From positions 1,364,001-1,428,000 of the forward strand of contig NZ_CP009455.1 in NCBI RefSeq assembly GCF_000759535.1: a stretch of 64,000 nucleotides of DNA. The letters run 5' to 3'. Of the stretch, positions 24,494 through 34,994 are shown one piece after another. The stretch is from Pseudomonas cremoricolorata. GTDB taxonomy: Bacteria; Pseudomonadota; Gammaproteobacteria; Pseudomonadales; Pseudomonadaceae. Position numbers and translations under genes: made by a program. Every line of letters begins with the position of its first letter. The stretch's first letter is position 1. The notes under the pieces were generated by a model. The model was not told where the DNA came from. It was given only the letters and a program-made list of their open reading frames with translations, and made no database searches.

Positions 24494-26197
24494 TTAAAGG
24501 AAAACATCCAGACGGAAATAGATCGGCGCTTCACGGTCGATCACATCGGGACGTTCCAGGGAATGGGCGAAGGTCACCGACGCGGCCACATGCTGGCCGC
24601 GGGTGTACAGCTCCAGCGAGCTGCTGGTCAGCCGGCCATGTTCGTCGCCGTTGTAGCGGTCGTTGCGAATCACGCCCTGGTCGTAGCCGATGGCGGCGCC
24701 GTACTCGGCCAGCACCGGGCGCAACCAGTCGAGGGTCACTGGGCGGGTCAGGCGCAGTTCGTTACGCCAGTAACCGCCGCTGTCGCCGGAGAGGAACTGG
24801 TCCTTGTAGCCGCGCACCGACGATGAACCGCCCAGGCTCAGGCGCTGCGGGCTGAACAGCAGGTCTTCACTGCGCTGGCCGGTGGCCAGGCTGGTGAAGG
24901 CCAGACTCTCGCCCCACAGCTCGAAGGGGTGCAGGTAGCTCAGGGTGCCGGTGTACTTGCGGTAGCGCGGGTCGCGGTCGCCAGGCTCGAGGTGGTGCCG
25001 GCCCTGTGCGTCGAACAGGCCGACGCCCTGCTGCATCCCTAAGTCGAGGTTGAGGAACGCCGAGCCGATGCGCCGACCGTGGTTGATGCCCACCTGCGCC
25101 TCGCTGATGCGGTTGCTGCTCAGCTCGAGCTTGTTGCCGTCGAAGAAGTTGTTGGTGCGCAGGTGCGCCAGGCCGAAGTTGACCGAGGTCTTGCTCAGGG
25201 CATCGCGATGAATCACCCGCTCGGCGCTCAGTTGATGGTTCTGGCTGTCGCCATCCTGCTTGGCATCGCCGCCGCCGACGTCCAGTTGCGTGCGGTAATG
25301 GGTCTCGCTGTACAGGTAATTGAAGGTCCACCAGCCCCACGGCACGCTGTACGAGAACAGGGCATTGCGCGAGCCCTTGTCGTGGTCGCTAATGGCATCG
25401 TGGCCGCCGCGCAGGCTTACCTGGTCGGCCAGGCCCAGCGGGTTGTCCCAGTCCAGGCCGATATTCCACTGCTGCTCGCCGGTGCTGCGCTGGCCGTCGT
25501 TGTTGCGCGAGAGGTTGGCGCGCCAGGGTTTGTCGGGCGTGTTCTTCACCGCAACGTCGCTGCCGCCGATGGCCTGGCCGGGGGTCAGCTCGATCTGCGC
25601 ACGGTTGGACGGCAGGCGGTTGAGCTGGTCGGTCATCTGCTCCAACTCACGCAGGTTGACCAGTTCGCCCTCTTTGCCGGGGAAGGTCATCGCCAGTTCA
25701 CGGGCAGTGAAGCCCTCGGCGGCGTCGCTGCGCAGGTTTTCCAGCTTGCCTTCGACCACCAGCACCTGCAGCACGCCTGTGGATAAGTCCTGCTGCGGCA
25801 GGTAGGCGCGGCTGGTGACCAGGCCCTTATCGATGTAGTGGTCGGTGACCGCCTTGAGCACTTCGTTGAGCTGCTCGAGGCCCAGGCATTTGCCTTGGAA
25901 CGGCTCGACCAGCGCTGTGCGTTCGGCGGGCGTCAGGGCATCGGCGCCCTTGAGCTCGATGCGCTTGATGTCGAAGCAACGGTCGTCGGTGGGGGTGGCC
26001 GGTGCGCTGGGGGCGGTCTGCCGGCCGGGCAGGTCCTTGAGCTCTTGCAGGCGCCGGCGCTGCTCTTCGAGCAGGCGGTCCTGACGGTCGCGGATGAGGT
26101 CTTGTTCACCGGGCGTGGCGGCCAGTACCGGCGCGGCGCTGAAAAACGCCAGGCACAGTGCGTAGCCGCTCACCAACGTCCTTGTCGAGGCAAGCAT
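24494..26197 (-). CDS. cdiB: CdiB, outer-membrane two-partner-secretion transporter
   Basis: The start at MLASTRTLVSGYALC gives a normal signal peptide (cleavage near VLAAT) and 568 residues, typical for CdiB/FhaC; the frame is open further upstream but lacks sense as a protein. After a charged helix (RDRQDRLLEEQRRRLQEL) come two POTRA domains (CFDIKRIELKG; STGVLQVLVVEGKLE) and a 16-strand barrel with the SSSVRGYKD motif of loop 6 and a C-terminal aromatic/hydrophobic end. It exports CdiA by recognising its TPS domain. It lies 24 bases upstream of cdiA in one operon. Confidence 0.92.
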   Translation of the reverse strand: MLASTRTLVSGYALCLAFFSAAPVLAATPGEQDLIRDRQDRLLEEQRRRLQELKDLPGRQTAPSAPATPTDDRCFDIKRIELKGADALTPAERTALVEPFQGKCLGLEQLNEVLKAVTDHYIDKGLVTSRAYLPQQDLSTGVLQVLVVEGKLENLRSDAAEGFTARELAMTFPGKEGELVNLRELEQMTDQLNRLPSNRAQIELTPGQAIGGSDVAVKNTPDKPWRANLSRNNDGQRSTGEQQWNIGLDWDNPLGLADQVSLRGGHDAISDHDKGSRNALFSYSVPWGWWTFNYLYSETHYRTQLDVGGGDAKQDGDSQNHQLSAERVIHRDALSKTSVNFGLAHLRTNNFFDGNKLELSSNRISEAQVGINHGRRIGSAFLNLDLGMQQGVGLFDAQGRHHLEPGDRDPRYRKYTGTLSYLHPFELWGESLAFTSLATGQRSEDLLFSPQRLSLGGSSSVRGYKDQFLSGDSGGYWRNELRLTRPVTLDWLRPVLAEYGAAIGYDQGVIRNDRYNGDEHGRLTSSSLELYTRGQHVAASVTFAHSLERPDVIDREAPIYFRLDVFL

Positions 26198-26470
26198 AGA
26201 GAGTCCATAGAAAGCACGGCAGGGCGAGATGCACCTGCGCAAAATCGAGCACAACGCCCCATCGTCCGCCGCGTAGCGGCCAAATGACATGAGGGTTGTA
26301 ACAGTTGTGTGACAGACCGTGCTTAAGAGGAAAGATTCCCAACTGCCCAGTTTTGGTGCGCCGGGCCTCGCGCCGAGGCCCTCTAGCACGGGCCTTTCAA
26401 TGGAAGTATTTTTTTACGTGTTCAGCTGAAGCGGTTCTTCCGATTGAAGCTGGCACATCAGGCGAAGGGC

Positions 26471-27382
26471 TCAATTCGCCTGCGGCTGACTGGCCGCGTA
26501 CACCGCATCACGCAGCCAGCGGTGCGCCGGGTCATTCTCCTTGCGCGCATGCCAGGCCTGTTGATAGTCGATCTGCGGCAGTTCGATGGGCGGCGCGAAC
26601 TGCCTGAGTTCGCCGAACGCATGCAGTGAATCGGCAGCGCGGCTGGCGACCGTCAGCAGCAAGTCGGTGCCGGGCAGCACGTCGATGGCAGCCCCCCAGT
26701 GCGGTAAAGCCAGCACCACCTGGCGCTTGAGCCCCTGCGCCGCCAGGGCACGTTCGACTTCATCGAAGGCATCCGGGCGCATCGCCAGCATCACCTGGGG
26801 TCGCGCCAGCCAGGCGTGCAACGACAGGGTTTGGTCTTCAGGCAATGAAGCCCGGTCGGCGATGCTGACGAAGTGTTCGATGAACAGCGTCTGCCGCGTG
26901 ATGCCTTCCGGCACGTCGTCGAACACCCCCAGGGCCAGGTCGAGTTCGCCATCCTGCACTTGCGCCAGCATGCCTTCGCGGCTGGCCTGGCTGATCGCCA
27001 GTTCGATACCCGGCGCGGCGCGGCGCAGGTGGCGCAGCAACGGCGGCAGGACGATTCTGGCGGCGTAATCGGACATCGCCAGGCGGAACCGCCGCTGCGC
27101 CACCGCCGGATCGAACTGCGGTGAGGCGAGCAGCCCATTCAGGCTGCCGAGGGCGTCTTGCAACGGCTTGAGTAGCCATTGCGCACGGGCGCTCAGCACC
27201 ATGCCACCGGCTTGCCTGACCAGCAGCGGGTCGTTGAAATGCGTGCGCAGTTGCGCCAGGGCATGGCTGACCGCTGGCTGGCTGCGGTGTAGGCGCAGCG
27301 CGGCGCGGGTGACGTGGCGTTCGCTCAGTAGCGCGTGCAGTGCCAGCAGCAGGTTGAGGTCGATCTTGCGCAGTTCATCCAT
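26471..27382 (-). CDS. LysR-family transcriptional regulator
   Basis: 303 residues. N-terminal winged helix (LNLLLALHALLSERHVTRAALRL, with recognition helix SQPAVSHALAQLR), then a periplasmic-binding-like effector domain. The type (MDELRKIDLNLL) is of the NodD/PcpR-like branch. It is divergent from the EamA/DUF606-type transporter gene at 27,482, with about 100 bases between, so it probably controls that gene. Effector unknown. Confidence 0.85.
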   Translation of the reverse strand: MDELRKIDLNLLLALHALLSERHVTRAALRLHRSQPAVSHALAQLRTHFNDPLLVRQAGGMVLSARAQWLLKPLQDALGSLNGLLASPQFDPAVAQRRFRLAMSDYAARIVLPPLLRHLRRAAPGIELAISQASREGMLAQVQDGELDLALGVFDDVPEGITRQTLFIEHFVSIADRASLPEDQTLSLHAWLARPQVMLAMRPDAFDEVERALAAQGLKRQVVLALPHWGAAIDVLPGTDLLLTVASRAADSLHAFGELRQFAPPIELPQIDYQQAWHARKENDPAHRWLRDAVYAASQPQAN

Positions 27383-27481
27383 CAGGCGAATAACCCATAT
27401 CCATACAAGCGATTTCCATTGGTGCTGCGGATGATTAAAGCTGGTTTCAGCGGTTTCGTGAACCGGACTCTGGAGATCATC

Positions 27482-28009
27482 ATGCTGAACAAGACGCTAT
27501 TACTGACCCTGCTGCCGCTGGCCATGTCGCTGATGGCCGGCGCGTTGATTCCCGTACAAGCGGCGAGCGGCGGTGCCCTGGGGCGCATTCTCGGCAGCCC
27601 GCTGTGGGGTGCTGCGGTGGCCATGGGCATTGGCTCGCTGGCCTTGTTGATAACCGCGCTGGCGCTGCGCCTGCCGCTGCCCAATTTCATCGCTGCCGGG
27701 CACGGCCCGTGGTGGCTGTGGCTCGGGGGCTTTACCGGGGCGGTTTACGTGGCGACTTCGCTGGCGCTGTTACCGAAGGTCGGTGCGGCCAACTTCATGC
27801 TGTGCGTGATCGTCGGGCAGATGATCGCCGCCCTGCTGCTCGACCACTTCGGCCTGCTCGGCCTGCCGGTGAAGCCGGTGACCCTGGGCCGGGTGCTGGG
27901 CATCGCCATCATGCTGGCCGGGCTGGTGGTCGCGCTGCAAAGCGGCGGGCAGGCCAAGCCTGCCGTGGCGGTGGAGCAGGAGCAGGCTTCGCGGGTGGTT
28001 CGCGGGTGA
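27482..28009 (+). CDS. DMT-superfamily transporter, DUF606/YdcZ type
   Basis: The start at MLNKTLLLTLLPLAM is supported by GGAG 6 bases upstream; 175 residues. Five hydrophobic segments, with AMSLMAGALIPVQAA and GGFTGAVYVATSLALLPKVG matching the short DUF606 family of inner-membrane exporters that act as dimers. Divergently transcribed from the LysR gene. Substrate unknown. Confidence 0.75.
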   Translation: MLNKTLLLTLLPLAMSLMAGALIPVQAASGGALGRILGSPLWGAAVAMGIGSLALLITALALRLPLPNFIAAGHGPWWLWLGGFTGAVYVATSLALLPKVGAANFMLCVIVGQMIAALLLDHFGLLGLPVKPVTLGRVLGIAIMLAGLVVALQSGGQAKPAVAVEQEQASRVVRG

Positions 28010-28059
28010 ACGGGAGTGCATTGACAGCATCGGGCCGCGTTGCAGCCCTAAGGGGCGTC

Positions 28060-28842
28060 CTAGCTGTTTTCCAAGCCGTTGCCAGTCGCCAGCAGGTGCG
28101 AGTGCATGCCGCCGTCGACCGCCAGGTTGGTGCCGCGCATCCAGCGCGAGGCGTCGCTGAGCAGGAAGGCCACCACCGGGGCGATGTCACTGGCGTGGCC
28201 GGGGCGGTCCATGGTCTTCATGTCTTCCTCGGCGCGGGCGCCAAGGGTTTCCACGAAGTCCTTGAGGATCGGCGTGTCCACCGGCCCTGGGCTCACCGCA
28301 TTCATGCGAATCCCGCGCTCGCGCCAGGTCCAGCGGTGTTGCAGGGTCCAGGCGATCAGCGCTTCCTTGGAGAAGAAATAGCTGCGCGCACCGACGATGT
28401 CGTGCCGGGCGCAGAACTCGGCCACGCCGGTGAAGCTCAGGTGCTCGCTGTCGCGAATGGCCGGAACCGACTGCGGCCAGCCGACCCCGGCCAGTGAAGC
28501 CAGGTTGACGATCGAGGCGTTGTCCGCCAGGTGCGGCACCAAACCGAGGGTGAGGTACTTGAGGCCAACCAGGTTGACCTTGAGCACGCGCTCGGCCGGT
28601 TGCGTGGGCGGCAAACCGGCGATGTTGGCCAGGCCGTCGATGCCGTCGGGCAACTGCCCGAACAGGCTGTCGATCGAGGCCTGGGACGACAGGTCGACCT
28701 GAATGAACTGCTCGACCTCCACCGTGGGCCGGTTGATGTCTACGCCAATCACGTGAGCACCCTGCACCCGTGCCAAACGCGCGGTTTCTTCGCCGATGCC
28801 GGAGGAGACACCGGTAATGACCAGCTTTTTACCATTGAGCAT
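28060..28842 (-). CDS. Short-chain dehydrogenase, coniferyl-alcohol-dehydrogenase-like
   Basis: 260 residues, classical SDR. NAD-binding GVSSGIGEET at residue 11, NIAGLP, catalytic Ser in NLASLAG, and Tyr/Lys in ARSYFFSKEAL; a C-terminal WMRGTNLAVDGG ends the fold. The sequence is closest to CalA-type coniferyl alcohol dehydrogenases and 3-alpha-hydroxysteroid dehydrogenase relatives. It sits 21 bases after an aldehyde dehydrogenase on the same strand, so the two may oxidise an aromatic alcohol to the acid in sequence. Substrate inferred. Confidence 0.8.
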   Translation of the reverse strand: MLNGKKLVITGVSSGIGEETARLARVQGAHVIGVDINRPTVEVEQFIQVDLSSQASIDSLFGQLPDGIDGLANIAGLPPTQPAERVLKVNLVGLKYLTLGLVPHLADNASIVNLASLAGVGWPQSVPAIRDSEHLSFTGVAEFCARHDIVGARSYFFSKEALIAWTLQHRWTWRERGIRMNAVSPGPVDTPILKDFVETLGARAEEDMKTMDRPGHASDIAPVVAFLLSDASRWMRGTNLAVDGGMHSHLLATGNGLENS

Positions 28843-28863
28843 GACAATTCTCCGAGAGCGGCC

Positions 28864-30339
28864 TCAGAAGGGGTAGCGGCGCGGCGAGCCTTGCACGCTG
28901 ATCCAATGGTCGGTGGTGAATTCCTCGATCGCCCAGTCGCCGTTGAAGCGGCCCAGGCCTGAGTTCTTCTCGCCACCGAACGGGGCGTGGGCCTCGTCGT
29001 TCACCGGGATGTCGTTCACGTGGGTCATGCCGGCCTTGACCTGGCGGGCGAAGCGCACCGCGCGCTCCAGATTGCCGCTGAACACCGCGCTGGACAGGCC
29101 GAACTCGCTGTCGTTGGCCAGCTCAAGGGCATGCGCCTCGTCACGCGCACGCTGAATGCCAACCAGCGGGCCGAAGATTTCTTCGCGGGCGATTTCCATG
29201 TCCTTGGTGACGTCGGCGAATACGTGCGGCGGTAGCAACTGGCCCTGCACCTCACCCTCGACCACCGCCCGGGCGCCCTCCTCCTTGGCTCGCGACACCT
29301 TCTCCAGCAGGCCTTGCAGCTGCTTGGCGTTGATGATCGGGCCGACCACCGTGTCGGCATCGTGCGGATTGCCGACCTTCAGCGCCTTGACCCGCTCGGC
29401 GTAGCGCTCGACGAAGGCATCGTGCAGCGCGTCTTCGACGATGATGCGGTTGATCGCCATGCAGATCTGCCCTTGGTGCAGAAACTTGCCCATCACCGCA
29501 GCGTTGACCGCCTGCTCCAGGTCGGCATCGGCCAACACCACGAACGGGCTGTTGCCACCCAGCTCCAGCGCCACATGCTTGAGGTGCTGACCGCCCGAGG
29601 CCAGGCGGCCGATGTTCAGGCCTACCGGGGTCGAGCCGGTGAAGGAGATGAACTTGGGCACTTCGTGCTCGACGAAGGCGTTGCCGATCTTCGAGCCGGC
29701 ACCGACCACCACGCTGAGCAACCCGGCAGGCAGCCCGGCCGCTTCATAAATGCTCGCCAAGAGCAGGCCGCCGGTCACTGGGGTGTCGCTGGCCGGCTTG
29801 ATCACCACTGCGTTACCCAGGGCCAGCGCCGGCGCCACCGAGCGCTGCGACAGGTGCAGGGGGAAGTTCCACGGGCTGATCACCCCGACCACGCCCAGCG
29901 CTTCGCGATACACGCGGTTTTCCTTGCCCGGGACATTGGAGGGCAGCAGGCGGCCATGCACACGGGCCGGGAACGAGGCCGATTCCAGGGTGATGCCACG
30001 CGCTGCGCCCCACTCGATCTGCGCCTTGATGCGGGTACTGCCCGACTCGCGGATGATCCAGTCGATGATCGCTTCGCGGTGTTCGTCGAACAGTTGCACG
30101 GCGCGGTGCATCACTGCGGCGCGTTCAGCCGGGCCGGTCGCGGCCCACTTCACCTGGGCCTGGGCGGCGGCGCGGTAGGCCTCGTCGAGGTCATCGCGGT
30201 CGGCCTGGACGATCTGCGCCAGCGGGCTACCGTCGAATGGGTTGGTCACCTGCAGCACACTGCCGTCGCGGCCGTCGCGCCATTGACCGGCAATGAACTG
30301 CTGATTGAAGACAGGGAATTGCGTGGCAAGGTGAGTCAT
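28864..30339 (-). CDS. Aromatic aldehyde dehydrogenase (vanillin/benzaldehyde type)
   Basis: 491 residues, complete [17 protein letters not shown] active-site region, [12 protein letters not shown] loop, catalytic Glu in ALELGGNSP, catalytic Cys in GQICMAINR, and [13 protein letters not shown] near the C-terminus. The subfamily ([18 protein letters not shown]) includes vanillin and benzaldehyde dehydrogenases. Neighbours pobA and the alcohol dehydrogenase suggest oxidation of a lignin-derived aldehyde. It could also take benzaldehyde from the benzoylformate decarboxylase encoded 6 kb away. Confidence 0.85.
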   Translation of the reverse strand: MTHLATQFPVFNQQFIAGQWRDGRDGSVLQVTNPFDGSPLAQIVQADRDDLDEAYRAAAQAQVKWAATGPAERAAVMHRAVQLFDEHREAIIDWIIRESGSTRIKAQIEWGAARGITLESASFPARVHGRLLPSNVPGKENRVYREALGVVGVISPWNFPLHLSQRSVAPALALGNAVVIKPASDTPVTGGLLLASIYEAAGLPAGLLSVVVGAGSKIGNAFVEHEVPKFISFTGSTPVGLNIGRLASGGQHLKHVALELGGNSPFVVLADADLEQAVNAAVMGKFLHQGQICMAINRIIVEDALHDAFVERYAERVKALKVGNPHDADTVVGPIINAKQLQGLLEKVSRAKEEGARAVVEGEVQGQLLPPHVFADVTKDMEIAREEIFGPLVGIQRARDEAHALELANDSEFGLSSAVFSGNLERAVRFARQVKAGMTHVNDIPVNDEAHAPFGGEKNSGLGRFNGDWAIEEFTTDHWISVQGSPRRYPF

Positions 30340-30404
30340 GAGTTACCTCTTTATAGGAATAGCGCTCATCGTTTGATGAGTCGTCGATCGCAACGCCGGG
30401 GCGG

Positions 30405-31622
<1,218 letters not shown>

Positions 31623-31722
31623 TTACGATTCATCGTTCTGTATTTTTCGCAGATAAATGTCCAAGAAGAAGGCAATTTCTGCTTCATTTTTAGGACTTTT
31701 CGAGGATTGGTGAGGATTACCC

Positions 31723-32592
31723 ATGCTGGCCGCAAACGGTGTTCCCGTGTTCAAGCTCTACGGCGAGACCTCCTGGCCCACGCCGGACCTGATCCACTGC
31801 GAATCCATTCCCGAACGCAGCCGCCTGCACGACTGGACCATCAAGACCCATCGCCACGGCGACCTGGCGCAGTTGCTGTATGTGCAGGCCGGCCAGGCCC
31901 ATGTGGTGGTCGACGATGTCGAGCGTCAGGTCGGTGGTGGCGCGTTGCAGGTGGTGCCGGTGATGAGCATTCACGGCTTCAGCTTTTCCGAGGATGTTCA
32001 GGGCTATGTCATCAGCCTGGCCAAGCCGATTCTCGAACGCTTCGCGCCGTTGCTCGAAGGCAAGCCGATGGCCCAGGCCGAGTGCTACTGGGCCGATGAC
32101 GACCGGCGCTACCTCGACGGCCTGTTCGCCCAGTTGACCGAGGAATACACCCAACGCCGCCCAGAACGCGACCTGCTGCTGCAATCGGTGATCTGCGCGC
32201 TGCTGGTGTGGCTGTCGCGCCGCTCACGCCAGCGCGCCCAGCACATCGCCAAGCCCCGCGAGCGCGGCCAGCAGCACCTCGACACCCTCACCCAGCTGAT
32301 CGAGCGGCACTTTCGCGAGCACCAGCAGATCGAGCATTACGCGCAGCAGATCGGCGTCAGTGTTGCCCACCTCAATGCCCTGTGCCGGCAACTGACCGGG
32401 CAATCGGCCCTGCAGCAGGTCAACCAGCGGGTCGTCCTCGAAGCCAAGCGCAACCTGATCTACACCTCGATGACCATCGGCCAGGTGGCCGACAGCCTGG
32501 GCTTTGCCGAGCAGGCGTACTTTTCACGCTTCTTCAAACGCGCCACCGGGCTGACGCCCAAGGAATTTCGCCTGCAACGGCCAGAGGTCTAG
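31723..32592 (+). CDS. pobR: PobR, AraC-family activator of pobA
   Basis: 289 residues. N-terminal cupin-like effector domain (KTHRHGDLAQLLYVQAGQA), C-terminal double helix-turn-helix (HYAQQIGVSVAHLNALCRQ and IGQVADSLGFAEQAYFSRF, ending FKRATGLTPKEFR). Adjacent and divergent to pobA, as in other pseudomonads, and expected to activate it with 4-hydroxybenzoate. Its stop codon interlocks with that of the convergent gene (CTAG). Confidence 0.9.
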   Translation: MLAANGVPVFKLYGETSWPTPDLIHCESIPERSRLHDWTIKTHRHGDLAQLLYVQAGQAHVVVDDVERQVGGGALQVVPVMSIHGFSFSEDVQGYVISLAKPILERFAPLLEGKPMAQAECYWADDDRRYLDGLFAQLTEEYTQRRPERDLLLQSVICALLVWLSRRSRQRAQHIAKPRERGQQHLDTLTQLIERHFREHQQIEHYAQQIGVSVAHLNALCRQLTGQSALQQVNQRVVLEAKRNLIYTSMTIGQVADSLGFAEQAYFSRFFKRATGLTPKEFRLQRPEV

Positions 32593-33497
32593 CCTCCGCT
32601 GACCTTCACCAAGTTGTACAGCGCCTGCAACACCGGCGTGGCCACACCCAGGCGCTTACCGTGGGCCACCACCGCGCCGTTGATGAAATCGATTTCGGTT
32701 TTGCGCCCGGCTTCGAGGTCTTGCAGCATCGACGGCTTGTGCTGCTGGTGGTTGCGCAAGGCGTAGTCCACCGACGCGCCCACCCGCTGGCGGTCGACCG
32801 CAATGCCGGCGGCCTGGGCCACTGCGACGGTTTCGTCGAGAATGCTGTTGAGCAACTGCCTACCCTGCTCGGAGGCGCCGACCGCGCCGACGGTCTGCCG
32901 GGTGACTGCGCACACCGAGTTGAGCGCGGCGTTGAAGGCGACCTTTTCCCAGATCGCCACCTGCACCTGCGGGTCTGCCTCGCAGGGCAAGCCGGCCTGG
33001 CTGAACACTGCCGCCACTTCATGCACGCGCGGCTGGTCTTCGCCGTTGCCGGCCCACAGGTTGATATGCCCTTCGCCATGACTGTGCACCACGCCCGGCG
33101 CGACCAGATCCGCCGGCAGGTTGGTCATGCCGACGATGACCCGCTCGGCCGGCACCACCCCGGCGATGATCTCGGCATTGCCCAGGCCGTTCTGCACCGA
33201 CAGCGCCCAGGTGTCGGGGCCGACCAGATGACGCACCGACTCGATGGCCGCCGCAGTGTGAAAGCCCTTGGTGAAGATCACCAGCACGTCGAAATGCCCG
33301 GACAGCTCGGTTGCCCGGCCAATCGGCACCTGCACCGTGGCCTGCACGTCAGGGGTTTCCAGGCGCAGGCCCTGGCGGGCGATGACTTCGATGGCCTGCT
33401 CGGAGGCCTCGACGAACGACACCGCCTGCCCGGCCAGTGCCAACCGCGCGCCAAACAGCCCGCCCATCGCGCCGGCGCCCACAATTGCAATTTTCAT
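32589..33497 (-). CDS. 2-Dehydropantoate 2-reductase family protein
   Basis: The start at MKIAIVGAGAMGG has AGGAG 6 bases upstream; 302 residues. GAGAMGGLFGARLA nucleotide-binding motif, Lys in VIFTKGFH, and WEKVAFNAALNSVCAV with the catalytic Lys/Asn of the PanE/ApbA family. True PanE makes pantoate for CoA, but pseudomonads carry several paralogues in catabolic clusters. With an OprD porin and aromatic genes nearby it may reduce another 2-oxo acid. Confidence 0.8.
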   Translation of the reverse strand: MKIAIVGAGAMGGLFGARLALAGQAVSFVEASEQAIEVIARQGLRLETPDVQATVQVPIGRATELSGHFDVLVIFTKGFHTAAAIESVRHLVGPDTWALSVQNGLGNAEIIAGVVPAERVIVGMTNLPADLVAPGVVHSHGEGHINLWAGNGEDQPRVHEVAAVFSQAGLPCEADPQVQVAIWEKVAFNAALNSVCAVTRQTVGAVGASEQGRQLLNSILDETVAVAQAAGIAVDRQRVGASVDYALRNHQQHKPSMLQDLEAGRKTEIDFINGAVVAHGKRLGVATPVLQALYNLVKVSGG

Positions 33498-33536
33498 CGC
33501 TGCTCCTTCGAACCCATGCAGGGTCGCTGTACAAAT

Positions 33537-33561
33537 CCCGGCCTCGTAACGCGAGGCCGGG
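33537..33561 (-). terminator. GC-rich hairpin after the porin gene
   Basis: Perfect 10-bp stem CCCGGCCTCG / CGAGGCCGGG with a 5-base loop, 36 bases after the stop of the OprD gene. On the minus strand the stem is followed by ATTTGT, a weak T-run, so it is a plausible intrinsic terminator. Confidence 0.55.
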
Positions 33562-33597
33562 CCGTTGACGCTCAAGCAAGAGCGCCCGTCTTACCCT

Positions 33598-34875
33598 TCA
33601 GAACTTCCAGGTGTAGGTGGTGATCAGCCGGTTCTCGGCGTAATCGGCGCCCGAGACCCGGCCATTGCCGTAACGGGTCTTCACGTCGATGTTGCGCCAT
33701 TCGAAGCCCAGGCCCTTGAGCGCGCCGCTTTGCAGCACGTAGCTGACGACGAAGTTGCGCTCGCTTTCGACGTTGCGGTCAAGCTCGTTGTTGCCCCGGT
33801 CGATGCCAGTGCCACGCAGGTAGCGGGTCATGAACTTCAGGCCCGGCACGCCCATGGCGGCAAAATCGTAGTCATAGCGCAGTTGCCAGGACGCTTCGTT
33901 GGCCTTGAAGAAGCCCAGCGTCGACCAGTTGACCAGGTACGGTTGCGGCGCCCAGCCGTTGAACAGCGGGAAGGCGCTGTCGCCGAGCATGCGCTGGTAA
34001 CCCACACTGAAGCCGTGACCGCCAGTCTTGAGCGTGGTCATGGCGCCGTAGCTCTTGTTGTCGATGACGCCGTACAGCGCCTGGCCGTCTTCACGGTTCT
34101 GGTAGTAACGCAGCTCGGTCTGCAAGGCGTAGGTGTCGGACAGCGCCCAACGGTTGGACAGGCCCAGGTAGTGCTGCTGGTAGATGTCTTCGAGCTGGCC
34201 GTAGAAGTAGGTAGCCGACAGGTCCGGGGTGAACTGATAAGTGGCGCCGGCGAAATTCAGGCCGTCGCTGGGCTTGCGGATATTGGCGCCGTTCATCAGG
34301 TAGATCTTTTCCCGATTGGACGACTCACGGGTGGCGATGCGGTCGATGCGCCCCGCCGTCAGCGTGAGGTTGGACCACTCCTTGGATTCGATCATCGCGC
34401 CCTGATAGGTGGTGACCAACTGCCGTGAGTCGTCGATGTAGGCCACTGGCAGGCGCGGGCGCAGCTCACCCACGCGCAGTTCGGTCTGCGAGTACTTGAC
34501 CTTGCCGGTGACGCCGGTGCGGCCATAGTCGCGCACTTGTTCGCCCTTGCTGGCGTCATAGGGAATCACGCTGTCCGGGCCGCGCCCGCCGCCGCCGTCG
34601 AGGCGATAGGCCCATTGGGTGCTGGTTTCCACGCCAAATTGCAGAGGGCCTTCGGTATAGCCTGAGCTGAAGCGCAGGTCGAAGCCTTGAGTCCAGCTGC
34701 CGATACGCGACTTGGCGGCGTCGGACTGTTTGAAATCGCGGTCGATGTAGGCGTTGCGCAGCCCAAGCACGACGCTGCTGTCATCGATGAAATCGGCGTG
34801 GGCGCCGAACGATTGGGCCAGGCAGGCACAGCCGAGCAGCCACACGCAGCGGCTGGAAAATGGAAAACGACGCAT
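33598..34875 (-). CDS. OprD-family outer-membrane porin
   Basis: 425 residues with a signal peptide (cleavage near GAHAD). FIDDSSVVLGLRNAYIDRDFK is the classic OprD start, followed by the 18-strand barrel with GYTEGPLQFGVE and RLPVAYIDDSRQL, and a C-terminal YTWKF ending in Phe for BAM recognition. It belongs with the downstream aromatic-acid transporter and decarboxylase, like BenF-type porins for aromatic acids. It is the last gene of the minus-strand set mdlC - transporter - porin. Confidence 0.88.
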   Translation of the reverse strand: MRRFPFSSRCVWLLGCACLAQSFGAHADFIDDSSVVLGLRNAYIDRDFKQSDAAKSRIGSWTQGFDLRFSSGYTEGPLQFGVETSTQWAYRLDGGGGRGPDSVIPYDASKGEQVRDYGRTGVTGKVKYSQTELRVGELRPRLPVAYIDDSRQLVTTYQGAMIESKEWSNLTLTAGRIDRIATRESSNREKIYLMNGANIRKPSDGLNFAGATYQFTPDLSATYFYGQLEDIYQQHYLGLSNRWALSDTYALQTELRYYQNREDGQALYGVIDNKSYGAMTTLKTGGHGFSVGYQRMLGDSAFPLFNGWAPQPYLVNWSTLGFFKANEASWQLRYDYDFAAMGVPGLKFMTRYLRGTGIDRGNNELDRNVESERNFVVSYVLQSGALKGLGFEWRNIDVKTRYGNGRVSGADYAENRLITTYTWKF

Positions 34876-34994
34876 CCCGGTACCTTATTATTGTTGTCGA
34901 AACGCCACGCTCCACCGCACCGCTCGGCATCGAGCGGCCGGTGTCTGCAAAGGGGGTTGGTTGGGCGCCTGAGCGCCCGTTGAGCGGCGGGCGC

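Noticed and set aside
20561..24826. Very long plus-strand open frame opposite cdiA and cdiB
   Set aside because: It is the antisense of the repetitive, GC-rich cdiA frame; the protein is low-complexity and has no family character. The same holds for 13,331-14,407, 16,163-16,984 and 18,413-20,365.
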